This document shows, piece by piece, positions 1 through 9,139 of a stretch of 64,000 nucleotides of DNA. A program made the position numbers and the translations under genes. Numbering within the stretch: the first letter of the stretch is position 1; the number at the start of each line of letters is the position of its first letter. The notes below the pieces were generated by a model, which saw only the letters and a program-made list of their open reading frames with translations, was not told the origin of the DNA and did not search any database. Source of the DNA: Clostridiaceae bacterium UBA6110 (lineage in GTDB: Bacteria; Bacillota; Clostridia; Clostridiales; Clostridiaceae); contig DIWI01000029.1 of the NCBI GenBank assembly GCA_002428415.1, positions 1 to 64,000 of the forward strand, read 5' to 3'.

Positions 1-342
1 AGCGAGGTAAGAATCGAGAAGGGCGATGGTGGAGTCGGATCCGTGATAGAATCGGTATACAATCTTTTTGGAATGCATGTCCCGACTACTATAGAGGTCA
101 TTGAGGATTTTGTTTCTCCCGAAGTACACAGGTGGGTAGGACTGATCAAAGGTAACATTACAGGAAAACAGACTGTGACCTATACTGCAAAAGATGGTGG
201 TACTGAAACTGAAATTGAACTCGAATATACACTTCCTGCTGGAATAATCGGAAGGATTGCCGATAAGCTTCTGATTGAGAAGGTAAAAGACAATGACCTG
301 ATCCACACGCTTGAAAACCTGAAGGTATTCACAGAAGGATAG
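1..342 (+). CDS. SRPBCC (START-like) family protein, 5' truncated
   Basis: The reading frame is open to the left edge of the window, so only the C-terminal part (about 113 residues) is visible. It shows alternating beta strands rich in E/T/V followed by a long amphipathic C-terminal helix ending in the sequence LENLKVFTEG, the usual layout of the SRPBCC/polyketide cyclase helix-grip fold. A similar protein lies at 6940-7437. Such proteins bind hydrophobic ligands in a cavity; no catalytic residue can be assigned and the ligand is unknown. A terminator follows at once, so this ends a transcription unit. The family call is moderate because the N-terminal half is missing. Confidence 0.6.
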   Translation, partial: SEVRIEKGDGGVGSVIESVYNLFGMHVPTTIEVIEDFVSPEVHRWVGLIKGNITGKQTVTYTAKDGGTETEIELEYTLPAGIIGRIADKLLIEKVKDNDLIHTLENLKVFTEG

Positions 343-360
343 AGTATGACAATTATGACA

Positions 361-385
361 GGAGCCGTTAAGGCTCCGTTTTCTT
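361..385 (+). terminator. Rho-independent terminator
   Basis: GGAGCC (361-366) and GGCTCC (372-377) form a 6-bp GC-rich stem with a 5-base loop, followed by GTTTTCTT. It lies 18 bases after the stop codon of the first gene. The remaining stretch to the next gene (386-633) is AT-rich and shows nothing else recognisable. Confidence 0.8.
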
Positions 386-633
386 GTCAATTGGATATAT
401 TTGCCACACAATCTTACTTAATCAATTAATGGGGTCATCATCTTATTAATGGGTAATTTTTGACTTTCAGATGATTCACCGGGATATAAAACTGACCGAA
501 GACAAATACCGTTTCAGAAAATAGCTATATCCAAATGGAAACGATGAAGTGTATGGAAAGATGTAAGCGAAATCATGATATAATTAGAATATAAGTGACC
601 AAATGACAAGAATTGTCAGAGGAGATGACCAGA

Positions 634-1188
634 GTGGCAGGAGCGTATATTGATCCTCCAAGGAAGATACCTTTTTACATAAGGATAGGAATGTACGTCA
701 CAAAGAAGGTGACGGGCATGGACCTGCTCGTACCAAAGCTGCTTGCATGGTATCCAAGGACTGCCATAGGCTCAGGAGTGCTCGAAAGCCTTGTAGTCAA
801 GCCTGAAGGTGACATATCAGAGAGGCTGCTACAGCTTATAAGGATACAGGTATCTCTTATGGTAGCATGCCCGTTCTGTATTGACATGAACTCCTTTGAA
901 AGTGACAGCAACGGTATAACCGATGATGAAATAAGGAGCCTGCAGACAATTGAAGATGCCCAGACCTTCAGTGGACGAGAGAAGCTTGCGCTGAGGTATG
1001 CCAGGCTCATATCAGCCACACCGGTTATGCTTGATGATGGATTCATGGGTCTTATGAAGGCTGAGTTCACTGAGCGTGAGATACTGATGATTGCATCAAC
1101 AGCATCCCAGGTGAATTACTGGGCAAGGCTGATCATAGCCCTTGGAGTTCCTCCTGCAGGGTTCAAAGACAGCTGCAAAATAGACTGA
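634..1188 (+). CDS. Carboxymuconolactone decarboxylase / AhpD-like family protein
   Basis: A helical protein of about 184 residues. The central ACPFCIDMN segment carries the CxxC pair typical of AhpD-like and peroxidase-related members of the carboxymuconolactone decarboxylase family, though the usual following His is replaced by Asn (CIDMN). A C-terminal segment NYWARLIIALGVPP also fits the family. The likely role is thiol-based redox or peroxide chemistry in the cytoplasm; the substrate is unknown. The start is uncertain: GTG at 634 has AGAGGAG at 618-624 with 9-base spacing, whereas TTG 613 has no ribosome binding site and ATG 625 is too close to it. It may be co-transcribed with the membrane protein downstream. 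Confidence 0.75.
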   Translation: MAGAYIDPPRKIPFYIRIGMYVTKKVTGMDLLVPKLLAWYPRTAIGSGVLESLVVKPEGDISERLLQLIRIQVSLMVACPFCIDMNSFESDSNGITDDEIRSLQTIEDAQTFSGREKLALRYARLISATPVMLDDGFMGLMKAEFTEREILMIASTASQVNYWARLIIALGVPPAGFKDSCKID

Positions 1189-1214
1189 CACGATATCAAC
1201 TGAAGAAGAATTTT

Positions 1215-1946
1215 ATGGCAGGCGGTGAGTGCATGACAAAGATTGAGTTCAGGAAGAAGTTACTATCCCTAATTGCTGCAATATCCGTACTTACCGCAAT
1301 AATCATCCTTGTCATAAACCTCTTACCGCTTCTTAAGACCATATCGGACCATATCAGTGATGATGAGATGCTTGCGAGTGAAATAAGGGAATATGGATTC
1401 AAGGGAGTGGCTATAATGGCTGGTCTGCAGGTGATCCAGATAATAACCATAGTTTTCCCGTCAGCAGCCGTGCAGATACTGGCAGGGCTCACCTATGGCA
1501 TTCTGAATGGATTGGTTATTAGTCTGGCAGGATATGTCATCGCAGATACTTTGATATTCATACTGGTGAGGAGACTGGGAGCTTCCTTCGATTTTCATCT
1601 GACAAAATCGAAGTGGAGGAAGAGGCTTGATGAGAGCATCCTGAAGAATGCTGACAGCTATGGATGGATAGCCTTCATGATGTACCTGATTCCTGGAATA
1701 CCGAATGGCATACTGCCGTATATCTTCGCAAGGTCAAGCCTGCCACTGTCAAGATTCCTCGCGCTGAACATAGTCGCTCTGTCTCCCTCAATACTCATGT
1801 GCAGCATAGTAGGGGAGAGGATAGCAAAAGGTGACTACTCTACAGCAATTATTGTTACTATGCTGCAGGTGATGCTGGCAGTCTTTGGGTATGTGTTCAG
1901 GGACAGGATAATGAGATACATTAAGTGGCACGGAATCGGCAACTGA
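1215..1946 (+). CDS. TVP38/TMEM64 (DedA/VTT-domain) family membrane protein
   Basis: About 243 residues with one N-terminal transmembrane helix, an extracytoplasmic stretch, and several further hydrophobic helices. The middle holds the VTT-domain pattern: FPSAAVQILAGLTYG, then GYVIADTLIFILVRRLG, and later the PGIPNGILPYIFARSSLP segment with the re-entrant G/P-rich loops typical of the SNARE-associated/VTT family. These proteins are membrane proteins linked to lipid scrambling or membrane homeostasis; the exact substrate is not known here. ATG 1233 is an alternative start. It follows the AhpD-like gene by 26 bases and may share its promoter. Confidence 0.8.
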   Translation: MAGGECMTKIEFRKKLLSLIAAISVLTAIIILVINLLPLLKTISDHISDDEMLASEIREYGFKGVAIMAGLQVIQIITIVFPSAAVQILAGLTYGILNGLVISLAGYVIADTLIFILVRRLGASFDFHLTKSKWRKRLDESILKNADSYGWIAFMMYLIPGIPNGILPYIFARSSLPLSRFLALNIVALSPSILMCSIVGERIAKGDYSTAIIVTMLQVMLAVFGYVFRDRIMRYIKWHGIGN

Positions 1947-2115
1947 ATAGTTCAGGCAATGCTATTGTTATACTGTGGGGTTAGATCAGTGCATTGTCAT
2001 TATACGCAGGATACATGTTGGTGGCGTAGCAGCTGCTTTCAGGAGCTATTATTTTTTAGGAATGATTGCCTGGCAAGGATCCGGGCAATAAAGCGATTCC
2101 TGCAAGGAGCAGTAG

Positions 2116-3063
2116 ATGGAATATACGCTTATACTAGGGGGAGCAGGATTCATAGGCTCCAACCTCATACATGAATACGTACATTTGGGAAGGAGAGTCA
2201 TCTCCTTTAACAGAGCGCAGCCCGACAATGGAAACCTTGACGGAATAAGGGACAAAGTTGTGTCTATAGATGGGGATCTAAGAGATACCGTGCTGCTCGA
2301 AAGGATATTCAGGGAATATGAAATTGTTGAGGTCATACACCTGGTATCAGGACTCCTTCCTGCAAGCTCATTTGAGGCATACCTCCGGGAGTATGACGAG
2401 GTCATAATACCGACAATGAAGCTCATAAGCCTAATGCAGGAAAAGAATGTGAGGAAACTGGTATTCCTGTCCTCAGGTGGGACGGTATACGGGAACTATA
2501 AGGAAAGCGGCTGCTACAATGAGGGTGACAGCCTTAGGCCGATAAACTATTATGGCTTGAGCAAGTGCACAATTGAAGACTATATAAGGCTTGAGGGAAG
2601 AAAAGGAAAAATTGATTACCTTATCATTCGTCCGTCAAATCCCTTCGGCAGATTCCAGAACCTGTATGGCAAGCAGGGTCTTGTAGCAGTCATACTTGGG
2701 AAGCACCTCCGCAACCAGGAGGTTGAAATCTGGGGAGACGGAAGCGTGACACGTGACTACATACCGATTGACTACCTGTGCAGATGCATCACTAGACTTA
2801 GTGAAATGGGCGCTTGGAATGAGACCTTCAACATTGGGTCAGGAACAGGTGTGTCAGTCAACGAACTTATCGAAACAATGGAAAGAGCTCTGGACATCAA
2901 GCTGAAGGTCACATACAAGGAGGCGAGGAGCATCGATTCTGACAGAGTGGTGCTTGACATTGAAAAGCTCAGGTCATACACGAAGATTGAGATACCTGAC
3001 CTTGGAAAATCAATAAAAGATTTCTATAATCAAATCCTGGAGAGTGAACATGACAAACGATAG
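2116..3063 (+). CDS. NAD-dependent epimerase/dehydratase (extended SDR)
   Basis: A 315-residue extended short-chain dehydrogenase. The N-terminal Rossmann motif LGGAGFIGSN binds NAD(P); FLSSGGTVYG supplies the catalytic Ser/Thr region; YYGLSKCTIE is the YxxxK catalytic pair; RPSNPFG and the later DYIPIDYLCR segment match UDP-glucose 4-epimerase-like enzymes. It probably modifies a nucleotide sugar in the cytoplasm. The ATG has AAGGAG at 2104-2109. The glycosyltransferase start lies inside its 3' end, so the two are translationally coupled and likely make or transfer a surface glycan sugar. Epimerase and dehydratase activities cannot be separated from motifs alone. Confidence 0.85.
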   Translation: MEYTLILGGAGFIGSNLIHEYVHLGRRVISFNRAQPDNGNLDGIRDKVVSIDGDLRDTVLLERIFREYEIVEVIHLVSGLLPASSFEAYLREYDEVIIPTMKLISLMQEKNVRKLVFLSSGGTVYGNYKESGCYNEGDSLRPINYYGLSKCTIEDYIRLEGRKGKIDYLIIRPSNPFGRFQNLYGKQGLVAVILGKHLRNQEVEIWGDGSVTRDYIPIDYLCRCITRLSEMGAWNETFNIGSGTGVSVNELIETMERALDIKLKVTYKEARSIDSDRVVLDIEKLRSYTKIEIPDLGKSIKDFYNQILESEHDKR

Positions 3064-3991
3064 ACTGGCCATAGCCATACCGACCTACAACAGGCATCTT
3101 ATACTTAAGGAAAATCTGGAGCTCATGCTCCCGGAAATCATAGAATTCGGAATACAGATATATATATCAGACGACAGCAGCAATGACCATACAAAAGAGA
3201 TGATTTCAAAGCTGATTGAAATATACCCGAACATAGTATACATGAGGAATGAGCCAAAGCTCGGTCACGACCGTAACTGCATGAGCACACTCAGGATGCC
3301 GGCGGAGGAATATGTCTGGTATCTGGGGGATTCACAGATAATATGCTCGGGTGGAATAAAAAGGGTTCTTGAAGTCATCGAAAGCAATACCTTTGACTTC
3401 ATAGCAGTAAATTCACTGCACCGATGTATAAGGATACCTTCAAGAGAATACAAGGATGCCAACTCCTTCTTTGTTGACCTTGCTTGGCATACTACTCTTA
3501 CAGGAGCAACGATTTACAGGAAAGAGAAGCTGTTCGGAACTACCTATGACAGGTATCTCGGCTCAAACTTCATGCAGCTTGGTATACTCCTTCAGGAGCT
3601 CCTTGATAGCAGGAATGGGATTTGCTGGCTCAATGAGAACCTTATATACGGCAATGAGAAGAAGGGCGGAAGCTACTGGAACAAGCAGGTGTTCAAGGTG
3701 TTTGCAGAAGACTGGGTTGATTTCATAAGTTCCCTTCCGGAAGGCTACTCCCGTGAGAACAAGATAAGTGTCATGAAGAGCCACTCAGACAACACCGGAC
3801 TTTTCAATGAGAGAAGCTATATGGCTTACAGGATAAGCGGCAAACTGGACATGAAGGCTTATATCAAGTACTACAGCAAACTTAAGTATGCTACTTCCTT
3901 TGATTTATTCAATGTCCTTATGTTGGCATTGACACCAAGGCTGCTGGTAAAAAGACGTTTTGAGAAGATGTATGGGAAAAACATAAATTAG
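3050..3991 (+). CDS. Glycosyltransferase family 2 protein
   Basis: A GT-A fold transferase of about 313 residues. It begins AIAIPTYNRH, the usual GT2 opening for nucleotide-sugar binding. ISDDSSNDHT supplies the acidic nucleotide-binding loop, and WYLGDSQ gives a DxD-like metal site. No transmembrane helix is evident, so it is probably a cytoplasmic or peripheral enzyme. ATG 3050 is preferred over GTG 3044 because GGAG at 3039-3042 is 7 bases upstream. It overlaps the epimerase gene by 14 bases. Donor and acceptor are unknown; a cell-surface polysaccharide or glycoprotein role is inferred from the pairing. Confidence 0.82.
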   Translation: MTNDRLAIAIPTYNRHLILKENLELMLPEIIEFGIQIYISDDSSNDHTKEMISKLIEIYPNIVYMRNEPKLGHDRNCMSTLRMPAEEYVWYLGDSQIICSGGIKRVLEVIESNTFDFIAVNSLHRCIRIPSREYKDANSFFVDLAWHTTLTGATIYRKEKLFGTTYDRYLGSNFMQLGILLQELLDSRNGICWLNENLIYGNEKKGGSYWNKQVFKVFAEDWVDFISSLPEGYSRENKISVMKSHSDNTGLFNERSYMAYRISGKLDMKAYIKYYSKLKYATSFDLFNVLMLALTPRLLVKRRFEKMYGKNIN

Positions 3992-4019
3992 TTAAGAATC
4001 ATAAATTTTGGAGGTAATT

Positions 4020-4820
4020 ATGAAGATAGGTCTCGTACAGCTTATGGTAACTGATGACAAGGAGAAAAACCTGAGCAAGGCAGAGAAGTTCGTGAGGATA
4101 GCTGCAGAAGACGGAGCAGACATGGTGGTGCTTCCTGAAATATTCAATTGCCCTTACGACAAAGCTTACTTCATGGATTTTGCCGAAGAAAAGTTCGGAG
4201 AAACCTGGCAGAGGCTATCCAGGATGGCAAGTGATAACAAGGTATACCTTGTAGGAGGGTCCATACCTGTACTCAATTGCGGGAAGCTCTTCAACACAGG
4301 CTATGTGTTCAACCGTGAAGGGGAAGAGATCCATGAGCACAGCAAGGTCCACCTGTTTGATGTCAACATAGAGGGCGGAGTTCGCTTCATGGAGTCAGAA
4401 ACCTTTACCCCGGGAACCACATTCGGAGTATTCGATACCGAGTTCGGGAAGGTCGGAATGGGCATATGCTTTGACATTAGGTTCTCTGAAGAATGGCTCA
4501 AGATGGAATCAGATGGCGCCATAATGTGCGTCGTACCCGCAGCCTTCAACATGACCACAGGTCCGGCCCATTGGGAGCTGACCTTCAGGGCAAGGGCACT
4601 GGACAATGAGATGTTCATGGTGGGTGTAGGACCTGCAAGAAATAAGGAAATGAGCTACCACGCCTACGGACATTCGATAATAACCTCTCCATGGGGCGAG
4701 GTAGTGGACCAACTCGGCTTCGATGAGGAAGTGAAAGTTGTTGAAATAGACCTGACTCTCGTAAATAGGATCAGGGCACAGCTGCCAATAGTCATCAAGA
4801 GAAGGGAAAACAAAGGATAA
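4020..4820 (+). CDS. Carbon-nitrogen hydrolase (omega-amidase-like, nitrilase superfamily)
   Basis: A 266-residue nitrilase-superfamily protein with the full catalytic triad: Glu40 in LPEIFNCPY, Lys109 in HSKVHLFD and Cys150 in MGICFDIRF. The sequence around these residues is closest to omega-amidase (Nit2-like) enzymes, which hydrolyse alpha-ketoglutaramate or similar amides to the acid and ammonia in the cytoplasm. ATG 4020 has GGAGG at 4010-4014. The gene sits 28 bases after the glycosyltransferase but is unlikely to be functionally linked. A terminator follows. Confidence 0.87.
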   Translation: MKIGLVQLMVTDDKEKNLSKAEKFVRIAAEDGADMVVLPEIFNCPYDKAYFMDFAEEKFGETWQRLSRMASDNKVYLVGGSIPVLNCGKLFNTGYVFNREGEEIHEHSKVHLFDVNIEGGVRFMESETFTPGTTFGVFDTEFGKVGMGICFDIRFSEEWLKMESDGAIMCVVPAAFNMTTGPAHWELTFRARALDNEMFMVGVGPARNKEMSYHAYGHSIITSPWGEVVDQLGFDEEVKVVEIDLTLVNRIRAQLPIVIKRRENKG

Positions 4821-4850
4821 CAGTTATCAATCGTTAGGAAAATCCATATG

Positions 4851-4904
4851 GAGAGGCCAGACAGCATTGGACATAGTTCAAGCTGCCTGGCCTCTTTGGC
4901 TTTT
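4851..4904 (+). terminator. Terminator-like hairpin after amidase gene
   Basis: AGAGGCCAGACAGC (4852-4865) pairs with GCTGCCTGGCCTCT (4882-4895) apart from one A-C mismatch, and is followed by a T-rich stretch (TTGGCTTTTG). Confidence 0.7.
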
Positions 4905-5059
4905 GCATGAAGATATCCCGGACATACAAGTGCAACAATTATCGAATTGTTCAAAATGATAATATATAAGGTTAATAATATGATGATATGATTTTATCAG
5001 GGAATGGATTTATTGCCATAAATAAGGCAAAATGCGTATAAATGAAAAGAGGGATGGAA

Positions 5060-6787
5060 TTGAAAGGGAAAACCAGGATATCAGTTCTTGCATCCATAGT
5101 GCTTGCAATATTATTTATATCAGCCTGCAGCCCTACGGGCGGCAAATCCAGCAGGATGGGAAATACAAACTCCAACATATCCAACGGCGGTATGTCGGTA
5201 ATGCGTGACGGCTGGCTCTATTTTATGAACTACAGTGACAAGAACGCACTATACAGGATAAAGCCTGATGGGACCGGTGAGACCAAGGTCAGTGATGATA
5301 TGGCCTACTACCTGAACTCTTACGGAGACTGGCTATACTACTGCAATGGAAGCGACAACAACAAAATATTCAAGATGAAACCTGATGGCAGTGAAAAGGC
5401 TATGGTAAATGACAACATCGCTCAAAATATCATAGTGGCTGAGGACTGGATATACTATATCAACCACACTGATGGTAACAATACTGAAGAATATCGCAGG
5501 ATTTTCAAGGTGAAGATTGATGGGACCGGAAGGCAGAAGGTGAACAGTGAGGATACCTATGCATTCAACATAGATGGTGATTGGATCTATTTTGCAGACA
5601 ATGCTGACCAGAAGCTCTACAAGATAAAGTCTGACGGTACAGGACAAGTCAAAGTGGCAGATGCTATAGTTGCGTTCTTCAGCATCCATGAAGACAATAT
5701 CTACTATGTGGATGCCAGTGAAGGGAAGAACTCTATCTGGAGGATGAAGCTCGACGGAACAGGGGGCGAGATGCTGACAGATGAGAAGGTGTCAGCGTTC
5801 AACTCAAGTGGGGATTGGATCTACTACGGGAACACACTAACCGAGGTCATGGGGCTTGAACTGAAGAAGATGAAGCTGGATGGATCCGAGAAGACAGTTA
5901 TGAACGAGGATGACCCTGTCACAATAAATGTGCATGATGACCTGCTGCTGTATCTCTGCTTTGACTTCACGAGCTTCAGTATAACCCAGACCATCATGAA
6001 GACAGACGGATCAGGCAGGAAAGACTATGCATATATACAGGAACCCCAGGGACAGAATGTTGTAAGGTACCCGATGAATGAGAAGGTTCAGGCAGGTCCG
6101 TTAACCGTCATTGTCACCTCGGCATACTCGACAAACATCTTGAAAAATGAGGAACCAGGGTTTGAAGCGACAGTCTATGATATGGTTTCGGATGGGGCAT
6201 ACCTGTACGTGAACATAGAGATATGGAATGAAGGCAATGAGGACATCGACCTTTACCATCGGACAGGGATCATACCCGAAATCGATGAAATGGGACTTAC
6301 GATATTCTGGGCACCGGTTGCTGAGATTTCCCGCGACGCAGGTATCGTGAGCCACCTGAAGCTCGGCGATTATCAGGAACACATGATTATCAAGGCAGGA
6401 ACCGACATTAGGGTGCAGGCATACTGCGAGATAAATCAACCGGCATATCCTGTACACCTTGGACTTTTTGATGGAGAAAGTACAGAACCTTTGGCAGCCA
6501 TCGAAGTCTTGCCGGGTGCTGAGCATTATGTGACGAGCTGGTCACAGTCATTTGAAATGATGGAATCAAGGTTTCCGGGATATGAGATCACGCAATTAGG
6601 AGGAGTAGGATACAAGATGGATGACGACATTGAAGAGACGATATATTACGGATTCGAGGTCAAGAAGCCCGGAGAAGCGAAAGTTGAGCATTACCTGGTA
6701 AAGCGTGACACAGGAGTGATATATGTAGGGGCTTATGATGAAAAGATGCCAGATTATCCAGCTGTGCCGATCAAGCCCTTAGACTAG
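5060..6787 (+). CDS. DUF5050-type beta-propeller lipoprotein
   Basis: A surface lipoprotein of about 575 residues. The signal peptide ends in LFISAC, a lipobox. Residues about 50-330 hold repeated units of roughly 45 residues with GDWIYYxN...IYKMKxDGTG patterns, as in DUF5050 and related propeller proteins. A following segment (VQAGPLTVIVTSAYSTN onward) resembles a DUF4352-like Ig domain, and a PepSY-like tail may close the protein. TTG 5060 is chosen because AGAGGG at 5048-5053 lies 6 bases upstream and the signal peptide then starts cleanly; ATG 5042 and 5054 lack suitable spacing. It is probably a sensor-like or ligand-binding surface protein; function unknown. Confidence 0.75.
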   Translation: MKGKTRISVLASIVLAILFISACSPTGGKSSRMGNTNSNISNGGMSVMRDGWLYFMNYSDKNALYRIKPDGTGETKVSDDMAYYLNSYGDWLYYCNGSDNNKIFKMKPDGSEKAMVNDNIAQNIIVAEDWIYYINHTDGNNTEEYRRIFKVKIDGTGRQKVNSEDTYAFNIDGDWIYFADNADQKLYKIKSDGTGQVKVADAIVAFFSIHEDNIYYVDASEGKNSIWRMKLDGTGGEMLTDEKVSAFNSSGDWIYYGNTLTEVMGLELKKMKLDGSEKTVMNEDDPVTINVHDDLLLYLCFDFTSFSITQTIMKTDGSGRKDYAYIQEPQGQNVVRYPMNEKVQAGPLTVIVTSAYSTNILKNEEPGFEATVYDMVSDGAYLYVNIEIWNEGNEDIDLYHRTGIIPEIDEMGLTIFWAPVAEISRDAGIVSHLKLGDYQEHMIIKAGTDIRVQAYCEINQPAYPVHLGLFDGESTEPLAAIEVLPGAEHYVTSWSQSFEMMESRFPGYEITQLGGVGYKMDDDIEETIYYGFEVKKPGEAKVEHYLVKRDTGVIYVGAYDEKMPDYPAVPIKPLD

Positions 6788-6939
6788 TAAAAGTTGGTTT
6801 TAACATTCCAGAGGCTAACCGGTAGTATCCGATTTACCTCATCAAGTCTTTGAATTGCTTTTACTGCCAGGATTTCAATGATTGAAAATAATCCATTATC
6901 TGGATATGAATCTCTGATCGCAGAAGGGGAGGAAATTTC

Positions 6940-7437
6940 ATGGGACACGGTATTGTAAAAAAGATGAAGGTAAGCAAGAAAATACTTATAAACGCTCCCT
7001 TTGAGGGCTTTCTTGCAAGATACAGATGGAACGGACTTGATATTGCAGATTGGCTTCCTTTTGCAAACAAAGCTAAAATAATTAGCGGAACAGGTGAGAT
7101 AGGGACGAAATATGAAGTCAGATACCTATTGTCTGATTATCATGTCATAATATCAGTATCATTAAAGGCTGCAGAAAGAACCAGGGAAAGGCTATACAGT
7201 GAGTATGACTTCAGCTTTAACAGCAGCTCACAGTCTTCGGAGAAAAAGGGCAGCCTTGAAGTTGAGTTCAGAGCAACAGAAGATGGTTTGACTGAGGTGA
7301 ATGTGAACATCAATTACACTGACGAAGGAAGGATCATCAGGGACCTTCTGACTAATGAGGTATCATATTCCATAAAGAACCTTAAGATAATAAGCGAAGC
7401 TAAAACATACAAACTTAGAGGAACTACATTGAACTAG
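6940..7437 (+). CDS. SRPBCC family protein
   Basis: A 165-residue soluble protein. It opens with the strand VSKKILINAPFEGFL, the usual first strand of START-like helix-grip proteins, continues through several beta strands and ends with a long helix (IRDLLTNEVSYSIKNLKIISE). It resembles the truncated gene at the left edge, suggesting paralogues. It should bind a hydrophobic ligand; nothing shows which. The ATG is preceded by AGGGGAGG (6925-6932). No neighbour on the same strand is close enough to prove an operon. Confidence 0.65.
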   Translation: MGHGIVKKMKVSKKILINAPFEGFLARYRWNGLDIADWLPFANKAKIISGTGEIGTKYEVRYLLSDYHVIISVSLKAAERTRERLYSEYDFSFNSSSQSSEKKGSLEVEFRATEDGLTEVNVNINYTDEGRIIRDLLTNEVSYSIKNLKIISEAKTYKLRGTTLN

Positions 7438-7713
7438 GATTTGAGACATCATCGAATTTTTTCGGTATTGGCTATTCAAAATCGCAAAGTAGATATTAGG
7501 ACTGTATGGATAGAAAACGCTGATTATGGGATAATTGAGTAGGGATTCGGACTGTTGAAGTAAAATGAATGAAGTGCAGTGAAACTTGTGAGGGATACTG
7601 CAGTTTCTAAAAGAGATTTATATCCGGACAGTCTCATTCCTAATACATTTCATAAGTAAGAAAAATATCTGATTGTTCTTCAAAAATAGAGTTGTTTTAC
7701 AGAGGTGCTGTTT

Positions 7714-8163
7714 ATGGACAAGACATGGGAGAATGACAGATGTTCTCCGTTGCAGCTGAAAAAGATAAGGGACCTTGCAGAAAAGCTTGAAGGTTATGAG
7801 CTTAGCATAAGAGTTGAGGATATGACCAAGGGTATGGCCCATATCGTAATAGATGACCTTCTTAATGGAAATCTGCCAAAGCTGGTAAAGGCAGGAGTTA
7901 TAAGAATAATGGTAAAAGAAACAACAGAAATTGTTCCTTCAAAGATTACGCATGGACCAGCGCACAGGCTTAGATACAAGGTCACTGAGGGTGGACATCT
8001 CTGGAACTATACTGATTTCAGGCTTGAGGCAGGAGGAACTCTTGTAGACTTTGCTACAGATGATAGACTCATTTTATTCCAGATAATAGAGGTTGACCAT
8101 GAGATTGATGATGAGTTAATCAAGAAATTCGGGTTGAAGGCAGAGATAGTCAATTGCAAATGA
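7714..8163 (+). CDS. Hypothetical protein
   Basis: A 149-residue soluble protein that I do not recognise. It begins with a helical, charged segment (SPLQLKKIRDLAEKLEGYE), continues as alternating strands, and has no signal peptide, membrane segment or Cys-rich motif. ATG 7714 is preferred over GTG 7705 because GAGGTG (7702-7707) gives 6-base spacing. It has its own intergenic region upstream (276 bases) and ends at a hairpin shared with the convergent DeoR gene. Confidence 0.6.
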   Translation: MDKTWENDRCSPLQLKKIRDLAEKLEGYELSIRVEDMTKGMAHIVIDDLLNGNLPKLVKAGVIRIMVKETTEIVPSKITHGPAHRLRYKVTEGGHLWNYTDFRLEAGGTLVDFATDDRLILFQIIEVDHEIDDELIKKFGLKAEIVNCK

Positions 8164-8181
8164 ATTGAATACTAGATATTT

Positions 8182-8214
8182 GGAGCCAGGCTGATTTCAA
8201 GCCTGGCTCCTTCT
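8182..8214. terminator. Hairpin between convergent genes
   Basis: GGAGCCAGGCT (8182-8192) and AGCCTGGCTCC (8200-8210) form a perfect 11-bp stem with a 7-base loop. The T-tract is weak (TTCT) on the plus strand. It lies between the hypothetical gene and the convergent DeoR gene and may serve both. Confidence 0.65.
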
Positions 8215-8220
8215 CCGCGA

Positions 8221-8979
8221 TTACGGGTGCAGCATTATGATCCTTGGATTGATTGCCTTGATACTAGCTGCGAGGTCGGCTGGAACGGGTTTGTTTGTAA
8301 TTATCACATCTACCATGTTAAACGTGAGACTGATGTGTGAATAGGTCTGGTCGAACTTGGAGTCATCTACCAGCAGTATGGTCTTTGCAGACCTTTCAGA
8401 GAGGATCTTCTTGATCTGCGCCTCATCCTGGGAAGCTTCACAGGAACCGAAGTGAGTTATGCCTCTGCAGGAGCTGAAGAATATGTCTCCATAGTAGTTC
8501 TTTATCTGATTGATGGCTGCATTCCCAACCATACTGGTTGTCGAGAAGTTGATCTTGCCTCCTGTTGAGTAGAGTGGGTTATGTATTATCTTATGAAGTG
8601 ACCTAAGTGTCTCAAGTCCATTGGTCAGTATCTGGATGTTCTTGAATCCCCCAAGCTTTACACCTAAGGCAAGGGCAGTGGTGCTGGAGTCCATGAATAT
8701 GAAATGGTCATCCTTGACAAAGTCTACCGCTATCCTTGCAATCGCATCCTTTTCGTTCTCAAGCCTTGTCTTCCTGTCATCGAACAGGGTCTCGTTGTTC
8801 TTTTCAATCAGAGATACCACTCCATAGGATGACCTTACGACTCCCTTTTCCTTCAGGTCCCTGATATCTCTCCTTATGGTTGCCGGGCTTGCGTACATCA
8901 GGCTGCAAAGCTCTGTGACATTAGTCATCTTTTTGTCCTTTAATATCCTTATAATCTCATCTTGTCTGTCAGGCTTCAT
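8221..8979 (-). CDS. DeoR/GlpR family transcriptional regulator
   Basis: A 252-residue regulator. The N-terminal winged helix carries NVTELCSLMYASPATIRRDI, the DeoR-type HTH (residues about 18-45), followed by a sugar-phosphate isomerase-like ligand domain with FMDSSTTALALG and later LVDDSKFDQ, which is the pattern used to sense phosphorylated sugars. The start has AGGAGGTCG just upstream. It is divergent from the ABC transporter/dehydrogenase/aldolase operon, and repeated AAATAATCA sites lie between them, so it very likely controls that operon and itself in response to a phosphorylated intermediate. Confidence 0.9.
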   Translation of the reverse strand: MKPDRQDEIIRILKDKKMTNVTELCSLMYASPATIRRDIRDLKEKGVVRSSYGVVSLIEKNNETLFDDRKTRLENEKDAIARIAVDFVKDDHFIFMDSSTTALALGVKLGGFKNIQILTNGLETLRSLHKIIHNPLYSTGGKINFSTTSMVGNAAINQIKNYYGDIFFSSCRGITHFGSCEASQDEAQIKKILSERSAKTILLVDDSKFDQTYSHISLTFNMVDVIITNKPVPADLAASIKAINPRIIMLHP

Positions 8980-8991
8980 TTCGACCTCCTG

Positions 8992-9020
8992 AAATAATCA
9001 AAAATAATCATTATATGATT
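8992..9020. promoter_or_regulatory. Putative DeoR operator (tandem repeats plus palindrome)
   Basis: AAATAATCA occurs at 8992-9000 and 9002-9010, one helical turn apart, and a third time at 9094-9102. The second copy runs into the palindrome AATCAT-TAT-ATGATT (9006-9020). The cluster lies just upstream of the deoR-type start. Direct repeats spaced 10 bases fit DeoR-family binding sites; binding itself is inferred. Confidence 0.55.
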
Positions 9021-9078
9021 GCAATATATCAGAAATGTGACGAGTTATCAATGATGAGTTCATAATATGCGGATATTG

Positions 9079-9106
9079 TTGACTAATTGTTCAAAATAAT
9101 CATAAT
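9079..9106 (+). promoter_or_regulatory. Predicted sigma-A promoter of the ABC/aldolase operon
   Basis: TTGACT (9079-9084) and CATAAT (9101-9106) are separated by 16 bases. The third AAATAATCA repeat (9094-9102) overlaps the spacer and -10, so a bound repressor would block RNA polymerase. The resulting leader would be about 150 bases. Confidence 0.5.
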
Positions 9107-9139
9107 TAGTCATATGGAGCAACAAAACAGGAACGGAGA

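Noticed and set aside
1959..2174. 71-codon open frame between the VTT protein and the epimerase
   Set aside because: Cys/Trp-rich, lacks a ribosome site and overlaps the epimerase start.
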